A stretch of DNA of 8,877 nt. Origin: Methanosarcinaceae archaeon (lineage in GTDB: Archaea > Halobacteriota > Methanosarcinia > Methanosarcinales > Methanosarcinaceae). The notes beneath the pieces were generated by a model. The model was not told where the DNA came from. It did no database searches and was given only the letters and a program-made list of their open reading frames with translations. The stretch spans positions 1 through 8,877 of the forward strand of contig JAFGOO010000014.1 of the NCBI GenBank assembly GCA_016926455.1, given 5' to 3'. The position numbers were made by a program, and so were the translations under genes. Below, piece after piece: positions 1 through 4,868 of the stretch (its first letter is position 1; each line of letters begins with the position of its first letter).

Positions 1-13
1 AACAAAATTTAAG

Positions 14-64
14 TACTTATTAGACAAAACACAATCATCCCCTTTGTGTTTTTGCTGGTAAGTA
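14..64. repeat. Imperfect long hairpin, possible 3' end signal of the neuBA transcript
   Basis: AAAACACAA (26-34) pairs with TTGTGTTTT (44-52) around a 9-base loop. An outer pair, TACTTA (14-19) and TAAGTA (59-64), extends the structure. It lies about 70 bases beyond the stop of the minus-strand cytidylyltransferase gene. Read on that strand, the hairpin is followed by a short T-containing tail, so it could help end transcription. The tail is weak and the window edge is close, so the terminator role is only inferred. Confidence 0.35.
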
Positions 65-118
65 ATACAGAGGGCATTTATCCTTTTAAAATATTATGTG
101 AAAATCAAAATAGCAAAT

Positions 119-135
119 AGGTTTTCTACAGAGCC
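119..135 (-). mobile_element. Possible insertion-sequence end (IS6-like terminal repeat) at the neuA stop codon
   Basis: Read on the minus strand from 135 the sequence is GGCTCTGTAGAAAACC. This resembles the terminal inverted repeat of IS6-family elements (GGCTCTGTTGCAAA type), matching 12 of the first 14 bases by eye. Its first G is also the last base of the cytidylyltransferase stop codon TAG (137-135). The element itself would lie to the left and is not visible as a transposase gene in the remaining 118 bases. Similarity to a short terminal repeat in AT-rich DNA can arise by chance, so this is a weak call. Confidence 0.25.
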
Positions 136-1295
136 TACTTTTTCATTAATTCATAAAATTCCCTGATAACTCCATTGCCACCATTTTCTTTAGCAATTGC
201 AGTACATATTTTTTTAACATTATCGACTGCATTATTTGGACAATATGAAAAACCAACCATTTCTAAAACTGGTATGTCATTTACATCATCACCAATATAG
301 GCTATTTCAGAATAATCCAAACCATATTTATTTTTTAATGATTCCAATACGAAAGTTTTATCATCAATACCTTGAAAAACATTATCAATTTTCAACTTTT
401 TTGCCCGTTGCTCTACAATCTTTGTATTCTCTTTAGTGATGATGGCAATTTTCATGCCATATTCTTTTAAGAGTTCTATAGCCATTCCATCGCGTGTATT
501 GAATTTTTTAAGTTCATCACCTTTTTGAGAGTAATACATGCCACAATCAGTCATGACTCCATCGACATCGGTTATTAATAATTTTATTTTTTTGAGATTT
601 TGTCGAAATGATTGAGCCGATTTTTTATGATTAATTAATAGTTGTTCAACTATTATCCAATCAGATGGTTCATCAAGTTCAAAATATGTATCTTCAGCCA
701 TTTTGTGATACACTATATTTCCAGATACTCTACATTTTGTTTTTTCTAATGCTTCTTTTGATGTTATGTAAAATGAACCGTTCTCTACAAGATATCCATC
801 AAAATCTTGTCGTCTTGGTCTTTGTAGGGGCTCATAGTTTAAAGGTATTACAAATCCATCTGTGTGTTCACGCCAGATAAAACGTTTTTGCTCTACCAAC
901 GATATGAGTGAATCTGCTTTTTTTTGCTCATATATTTCAATCGCTTGGTTTAAGTCATCGGACAGTAACAAGGGAGATGTTGCTTGTATTAGAATAAGAT
1001 TTTTAAAATCATGTTCTCTGGAAAACTCAAGCATCACTGATTCTGTACTTGCGATATCTGTTGCAGTATCGGAGTTTCGTTCTATTACTTTAAAACGTTT
1101 ATTTACAATCTTTTCAGCAACATTTCTTATTTCAACTGAATCAGTTGAAAGATAAACTTGACCAATCATACTACAAGCCAAAGCAGCTTCAATTGTCCAA
1201 AAAATCAACGGTTTTCCTGCAATATAATTTATGTTCTTTAGAGGTATACTTTTACTGCCACCGCGTGCTGGAATTAAAGCAACATATTTATCCAT
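135..1295 (-). CDS. neuA: CMP-nonulosonate cytidylyltransferase fused to a KdsC-like HAD phosphatase
   Basis: A two-domain cytoplasmic enzyme predicted to activate a sialic-acid-like sugar with CTP and to remove a phosphate from its precursor. Residues 1 to about 225 are the NeuA cytidylyltransferase, with the nucleotide-binding IPARGGSK at 8-15, QATSPLL at 104-110 and ELDEPSDW at 206-213. Residues from about 235 are a KdsC-type HAD phosphatase: DVDGV at 243-247 (nucleophile D243, acid/base D245), an FNTRDG stretch, Lys313 and GDDVND at 335-340. All HAD catalytic positions are present, unlike a decayed domain. The ATG at 1295 is preferred: it overlaps the synthase stop by one base (TGATG), and GAGG (1307-1304) lies 8 bases upstream. 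The ATG at 1301 would leave only 2 bases of spacing. It is the second gene of a coupled pair. The exact sugar (Neu5Ac, KDN, legionaminate) cannot be read from the sequence. Confidence 0.9.
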   Translation of the reverse strand: MDKYVALIPARGGSKSIPLKNINYIAGKPLIFWTIEAALACSMIGQVYLSTDSVEIRNVAEKIVNKRFKVIERNSDTATDIASTESVMLEFSREHDFKNLILIQATSPLLLSDDLNQAIEIYEQKKADSLISLVEQKRFIWREHTDGFVIPLNYEPLQRPRRQDFDGYLVENGSFYITSKEALEKTKCRVSGNIVYHKMAEDTYFELDEPSDWIIVEQLLINHKKSAQSFRQNLKKIKLLITDVDGVMTDCGMYYSQKGDELKKFNTRDGMAIELLKEYGMKIAIITKENTKIVEQRAKKLKIDNVFQGIDDKTFVLESLKNKYGLDYSEIAYIGDDVNDIPVLEMVGFSYCPNNAVDNVKKICTAIAKENGGNGVIREFYELMKK

Positions 1296-2158
1296 CAGCA
1301 TATCCTCTTCAATTTATTCCGTTGAACTTTTTCGATATCTAAAATATCTTTATCTTTGTAAGTCAATGCTTTTGAAACATTTCTTAAATCTCGTGTAAGC
1401 TTTCGAATTCCATTAGGTTCAAGGCTTGCTGCGTGGTCTGTTCCCTTCCATGTTCGATCTAATGTAAAATGTCGCTCAAAATAATGGGCACCGTAGGCGA
1501 GTGCTGCAATATCAGCAGCAATTCCAAGGTGATGTCCTGAAAACCCAATATCATTCACTCGATTTGCAAATGTTTTTTTGAGCCTTATAATCTCTTTTAA
1601 GCATATATCATCAAAAGGTACTGGATACCCAGAAGTGCAACCGTAAACAATTAAATCTTTAGATCTTTGTCTTTCTTCAAAAAAGCGCACAATCTTTTCT
1701 TCTTCTTTTTTTGTAGTCATACCAAATGATATATGAATTTTTCCTTCATATTCCTTGCAAAGGAAATCCAGCATATCAAAGTTAAGATTACATGCCGATG
1801 GGATTTTTATAAGTTCAGGGTTTAATGAAGTAATCTCTTTTGTAGAAGTCATATCCCATACAGAAGACGAATACACAACATCCCATTCCTCACACCACTT
1901 TTTAAGCTGCCTGTGCTGTTCGAGGTCGAATTCCAAAAACTCTCTATGCTCACCATAAGTCTTACCGTATGAATTAGATGGAACAGGATGCGATGAATTA
2001 TATTCTACAGGTGTCAGTAACTCTTTTGGATTTCTTTTTTGAAATTTTACTACATCTACATTACAAAATTGAGCAGCGATTTTAATCATATCGTGTGCGA
2101 TTTTCATATCACCTTTATGATTGCAACCGATTTCAGCTATAATTTGTATGTGTTTCAT
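1295..2158 (-). CDS. neuB: Short NeuB/NANS-type nonulosonic acid (or nonulosonate 9-phosphate) synthase without SAF domain
   Basis: Predicted to condense phosphoenolpyruvate with a hexose such as ManNAc, ManNAc-6-P or Man-6-P to give a nine-carbon sialic-acid-like sugar. The 287 residues cover the TIM barrel: AEIGCNHKGD at 8-17, KFQK at 38-41, IKIPSA around Lys118, GFSGHH at 205-210 and ERHFTLDRTWKGTDH from 228. His209 and His230 are 21 residues apart, the spacing of the two metal-binding histidines of Neisseria NeuB. The family usually has about 340-360 residues with a C-terminal SAF (antifreeze-like) domain. That domain is absent here, and the protein ends soon after SLEP. The GHH and DRTWKG wording resembles the animal 9-phosphate synthase (GHE, DKTWKG) more than bacterial NeuB (SDHT, DKNMEGPDH). 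The start is supported by GAGATGAT 5 bases upstream. Its stop overlaps the next gene. Confidence 0.88.
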   Translation of the reverse strand: MKHIQIIAEIGCNHKGDMKIAHDMIKIAAQFCNVDVVKFQKRNPKELLTPVEYNSSHPVPSNSYGKTYGEHREFLEFDLEQHRQLKKWCEEWDVVYSSSVWDMTSTKEITSLNPELIKIPSACNLNFDMLDFLCKEYEGKIHISFGMTTKKEEEKIVRFFEERQRSKDLIVYGCTSGYPVPFDDICLKEIIRLKKTFANRVNDIGFSGHHLGIAADIAALAYGAHYFERHFTLDRTWKGTDHAASLEPNGIRKLTRDLRNVSKALTYKDKDILDIEKVQRNKLKRIC

Positions 2159-2175
2159 TCATAATCATCTCGATT

Positions 2176-2188
2176 TTTTCTATAGAGC
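2176..2188. repeat. Short direct repeat flanking neuBA (copy 2; copy 1 at 122-134)
   Basis: TTTTCTATAGAGC here matches TTTTCTACAGAGC at 122-134 in 12 of 13 bases and in the same orientation. One copy is just before neuB and the other just after neuA, so the pair brackets the two-gene unit. This is visible in the sequence. Whether it marks insertion or is chance similarity in AT-rich DNA is unknown. Confidence 0.35.
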
Positions 2189-2210
2189 ATTTTATTAACG
2201 CTTAAGCCCT

Positions 2211-2218
2211 TATTTAAA
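2211..2218 (-). promoter_or_regulatory. TATA-like box upstream of neuB
   Basis: On the minus strand this reads TTTAAATA, close to the archaeal box A consensus. It lies about 53 bases before the neuB start codon. Initiation about 25 bases downstream would leave a leader of roughly 30 bases containing the GAGATGAT ribosome binding site. AT-rich surroundings make chance matches likely. A clear purine-rich BRE is not obvious. Confidence 0.35.
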
Positions 2219-2280
2219 GTATTGAATAGAATTCTCTTATTTCTTTCAATTCATGTATTTTTCTTATTTATTACTTGTTT

Positions 2281-2305
2281 TTTAGATAGCTTCAGCTATC
2301 CTAAA
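2281..2305. repeat. Stem-loop at the end of the transposase remnant
   Basis: TTTA-GATAGC, loop TTCA, then GCTATC-C-TAAA form a hairpin with a single bulged C. It overlaps the stop codon (2303-2301) of the minus-strand transposase remnant. No T-run follows on the minus strand, so a terminator role is not well supported. It may be a leftover of an insertion-sequence end or a chance palindrome. Confidence 0.4.
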
Positions 2306-2471
2306 TAGTTACTTTGCTTTTTAGTGTCCTTCTCTGGTAGAAGTTAAAGCAAAAAGTTGTCATCAACATCTTACATCCAATCTTTTCCCTCTCAGTACTT
2401 CTCTGATTATATCTGTATCTTGCTTTTCTACCATTGATGAAGACAAAATCAGGTTTGATTTTTTTATCTTT
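2301..2471 (-). pseudogene. Probable C-terminal remnant of an IS4/IS5-like DDE transposase
   Basis: A 56-residue open frame with no start codon at its head begins right after a TAG (2474-2472) and ends at TAG (2303-2301). Its middle reads RYRYNQRSTEREKIGCK. This resembles the YREK region around the third catalytic acid of IS4/IS5-type transposases (Y-x2-R-x3-E-x6-K), except that one residue between R and E is missing (Y-x2-R-x2-E-x6-K). The rest is basic and aromatic (MTTFCFNFYQRRT), as in transposase C-termini. No N-terminal part is visible upstream, so if it is a transposase only the tail survives, not a functional gene. The match is by eye and short. A chance frame in AT-rich DNA is the alternative. 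Confidence 0.35.
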
Positions 2472-2542
2472 CTAGTAGAGAGGATGGGCGGAGGAGAAAA
2501 AAGAGGTCAAATCAGATAATTGGGGGACTTACAATTTTTTTG

Positions 2543-4471
2543 TTAATGACTATAATTGCTATTTGGATTCTCAAGCATTTGATTAATTAATTTAACAACC
2601 CTCATTGATGCATTTCCATCTTGTTTATATGTTTGCTCGTAAACAAATTTTTCCCTATTCTTTGAAAGTTCCTTTCGCACATTTTTATCATATAATACTG
2701 ATTCAATAGCCGGTAATAACTCTTGTTCATCATAGACGCCTATTGCGGCTCCACTTTTAGCATACGGCATCCTGTCACTCTCACCTGTTAAATTGATCGT
2801 AATTACTGGTTTATCCAAAATCATGGCTTCTAATGCGGTCGTTGAAAACTCAGTTAGAATCACATTACTAATATTTAATATTTCGTATAAATTGGCTTCC
2901 TTTGTGATTTTTACATTTTCAACATTGAATTCAGTGCATATTTTGTCTATAATTTTTTTTCTTGTAGATAATACCTCAGCCGGATGAAGCTTAATTACGA
3001 GTTGCTTATCGGTCATATTTTTCATTGTACCAATAACGCATCGGTATAATTTCATCATATTTTCAATTGGATGTGGTTGAGTTGTTAGGACAATAACATC
3101 TAAATCACGTTTGATGGATAGCTGACGATAGATATTATCATTAAAATTCAGCTTTTTATCATATAATAAGTCATATTTTGGTTGCCCTGTTAATATTATT
3201 TTAGTCGGATCCTCCCCGTATTTGAGTAATACATTTTTTGTATAATCACCTGATGCTGCAATCTTAGTTGCTGGCATATCGCCACTAAACGGATGTTCTG
3301 ATACTAGACCATGTTCAACATATAATGTTGGAATATTCAAAGCATTTCCAACACATACAGCCGTTTTTCCAAATGGCACCACCACATTAAGTGCTACAAC
3401 GAGATTTGCCTTTTCGGATTTGTAAATCAAATTCAACGTTTCGATGTATTTTGCAATGTCTGCAAGCCTTTGTCTGCTTATAAAAAAATATAAGAATACA
3501 TCTTTCACTATAGGCCACATGGGAATGCCCACATAAACGAATGATTTTTGAAAATCTGTATCAATTTCGATATCTGAAAACGTTTTTACTAAATAATTCT
3601 TGAATTTTTCTACTTTGACGTCAATATCTTTTGTAATATACGATTCAAATACTGTGCACGGAATTTTTTTTGCTTCAAATTCTTTTATAGCATCATTATT
3701 CACAATACTATCTAAACAAATAACATTAACATCGCAAGTGTTGTTTTTTTTTAAAATTTCATATATCGGTTTAACTACAGGTGCATGATTTTTTGTATGG
3801 GCAATTACTAAAATTTTTTCTTGTGAATTAATTTCATTTATTGGTATTATATCAGATTTAATAGATCTCCTTCTTTGCCATTCTCTTATTCGAAATAAAT
3901 ATTTTAATAATTTTGGCATTGAATGTATTTTATTTCGATCCATCGATGCCAATATTGTAAAATATTCCCTCATTTCATCGATGAAACTAACTGAAATTAA
4001 ATCTAGCGGAATTTTTTTTATTTCACAAATTGAAGAAACTATTTTACCCTGATGCCCATAATCCACTGCAACAATCGTATTAGGATCTTCACAAGCTATG
4101 ATACGCTCAATAGTATATGTATCTTTAAGGATGTATTTAATAAAGAAATCGTATAATTCATACTGAACGAGATTCCACAGATTTAATTCATTATATGTCA
4201 ATATTTTTTTAAGTGGTCTACCAAAGATTTCCGAATCACCCCATTGGATGAGTGAGTACCACGCATCTTCGTCAACTTTTTTATATTCGTTTTCTGTAAT
4301 ATATTCTTTTGGAGTACGAAAATCAATTCCTTCGGTTTTTAATTTCAATTGAACATCAAATGTTAAAGCAACAACAACCAAATTTTGATAGTTTGAACTG
4401 TCCAAATATGGCTTAATTCTATTAATATGCGAACTCGATGATAATATTACTAATGTTTTCTTTTTTGACAT
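2543..4471 (-). CDS. GT-B-fold glycosyltransferase-like protein with a duplicated N-terminal half; candidate nonulosonate transferase
   Basis: A 642-residue cytoplasmic protein with no membrane segment or signal peptide. The last ~425 residues resemble the CDP-glycerol glycerophosphotransferase / UDP-GlcNAc 2-epimerase-like GT-B group: YVEHG at 384-388, TGQPKYD at 428-434, KLHP at 494-497, EFSTTALEAM at 541-550 and a terminal QDGNAS at 617-622. The HP and later S/T motifs are also features of several bacterial sialyltransferase families. The D/E-D/E-G motif of those families is not clear here (VEHG). Residues 5-165 look like a second copy of the N-terminal Rossmann half at 219-390. The gene starts 7 bases after the stop of the asparagine synthase remnant, with GTGAT as a weak ribosome binding site. 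Neighbouring neuBA suggests a surface-glycan role. Donor and acceptor are unknown, and an epimerase or polymer synthase cannot be excluded. Confidence 0.7.
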   Translation of the reverse strand: MSKKKTLVILSSSSHINRIKPYLDSSNYQNLVVVALTFDVQLKLKTEGIDFRTPKEYITENEYKKVDEDAWYSLIQWGDSEIFGRPLKKILTYNELNLWNLVQYELYDFFIKYILKDTYTIERIIACEDPNTIVAVDYGHQGKIVSSICEIKKIPLDLISVSFIDEMREYFTILASMDRNKIHSMPKLLKYLFRIREWQRRRSIKSDIIPINEINSQEKILVIAHTKNHAPVVKPIYEILKKNNTCDVNVICLDSIVNNDAIKEFEAKKIPCTVFESYITKDIDVKVEKFKNYLVKTFSDIEIDTDFQKSFVYVGIPMWPIVKDVFLYFFISRQRLADIAKYIETLNLIYKSEKANLVVALNVVVPFGKTAVCVGNALNIPTLYVEHGLVSEHPFSGDMPATKIAASGDYTKNVLLKYGEDPTKIILTGQPKYDLLYDKKLNFNDNIYRQLSIKRDLDVIVLTTQPHPIENMMKLYRCVIGTMKNMTDKQLVIKLHPAEVLSTRKKIIDKICTEFNVENVKITKEANLYEILNISNVILTEFSTTALEAMILDKPVITINLTGESDRMPYAKSGAAIGVYDEQELLPAIESVLYDKNVRKELSKNREKFVYEQTYKQDGNASMRVVKLINQMLENPNSNYSH

Positions 4472-4477
4472 TCAACA

Positions 4478-4703
4478 TCACATCTTATTTAAAATCATCT
4501 CGTGCCACACTTTAAACACCAGCAAAGCATAAAACTGGTGATTATACAGCAGCTCATATCTCTTATGCTTTCGCGTTATATCCGACACAACATCAGACTT
4601 GAAATAGCCTTCCCTTACGATTATCGAATCATCCAGCACCTTCTCTGCCATCTAGTTCAATAAATGTTCATCCTCAAACCCAAAAGTTCCATATATCCCG
4701 CAT
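4478..4703 (-). pseudogene. asnB: Internally deleted asparagine synthase (glutamine-hydrolysing) remnant
   Basis: On the minus strand a ribosome binding site AGGTG (4715-4711) precedes ATG at 4703-4701. From 4702, in a shifted frame, the codons read CGIYGTFGFEDEHLLN. This is the classic start of class II glutamine amidotransferase-type asparagine synthases (MCGI..., catalytic Cys2). Loss of two bases from an original ATGTGC would explain the shift. The frame meets TAG at 4654-4652, then continues in the same frame from ATG 4651 as a 57-residue stretch to TGA at 4480-4478. This stretch has the typical C-terminal tail of the family (DDSIIVREGYF, LLVFKVWHEMIL). The ~600-residue family has thus shrunk to about 24 N-terminal plus about 52 C-terminal codons, with the join near MAEKVL/DDS. 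It lies just upstream of the glycosyltransferase and probably once headed that operon. The short ORF may still be translated but cannot be an enzyme. Confidence 0.8.
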
Positions 4704-4799
4704 AATTGACCACCTAGTTTCGATTATACCAAATTAATTGTCCTCAAGGACCATAATAGTTATCTATTTGTATTATTGCGACTTCTCATCTTCACAATA

Positions 4800-4807
4800 T
4801 TTATATT
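4800..4807 (+). promoter_or_regulatory. TATA-like box for aglB
   Basis: TTTATATT is close to the archaeal box A consensus and lies about 62-69 bases before the aglB start codon. Initiation roughly 25 bases downstream would give a leader of about 35-45 bases. A second AT-rich stretch (ATATAATAATATATTG, about 4814-4829) is an alternative that would give a very short leader. Nothing else in 4704-4868 looks coding. Confidence 0.4.
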
Positions 4808-4857
4808 GCATCATATAATAATATATTGAAAATTTGATTCAAATAAGATACTAACGA

Positions 4858-4863
4858 GAGAGG
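4858..4863 (+). promoter_or_regulatory. Ribosome binding site of aglB
   Basis: GAGAGG lies 5 bases before the ATG at 4869, a purine-rich match to the archaeal anti-Shine-Dalgarno sequence. It supports that start. Confidence 0.7.
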
Positions 4864-4868
4864 AACAT

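Larger units (their letters stand above)
2159..2542. other. AT-rich gap between glycosyltransferase and neuB
   Basis: This 384-base gap holds no intact gene. It contains a probable transposase remnant (2301-2471, minus), a stem-loop at 2281-2305, a nested hairpin at 2313-2353 (TTTGCTTT with AAAGCAAA, inside it CTTCT with AGAAG), and AAAATCA/TGATTTT at 2445-2462. It also holds a TATA-like box for neuB at 2211-2218. A run of six A at 2497-2502 reads as T6 on the minus strand about 40 bases after the glycosyltransferase stop, and could serve as a simple archaeal T-tract terminator. Confidence 0.5.

Noticed and set aside
2..61. Plus-strand frame open from the left edge to a TAA at 59-61
   Set aside because: Nineteen codons at a window edge are not significant, and the translation is not recognisable. 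It overlaps the hairpin at 14-64.
862..1155. Plus-strand open frame of 97 codons inside neuA
   Set aside because: It is antisense to the conserved cytidylyltransferase motifs and has no independent support.
2363..2434. A 23-codon minus-strand ORF starting ATG GTA GAA AAG (MVEKQDTDIIREVL...)
   Set aside because: It has no ribosome binding site and is very short. It overlaps the frame that carries the transposase-like YNQRSTER motif, which explains the stretch better.
2445..2462. AAAATCA-GGTT-TGATTTT hairpin followed by T residues, terminator-like on the plus strand
   Set aside because: No plus-strand gene lies upstream for it to terminate. It is a low-stability A/T stem within the transposase remnant frame.
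4740..4751. GTCC-TCAA-GGAC small palindrome upstream of aglB and of the asparagine synthase remnant
   Set aside because: The stem is only four to five base pairs in a divergent promoter region. An operator role cannot be supported from one copy.
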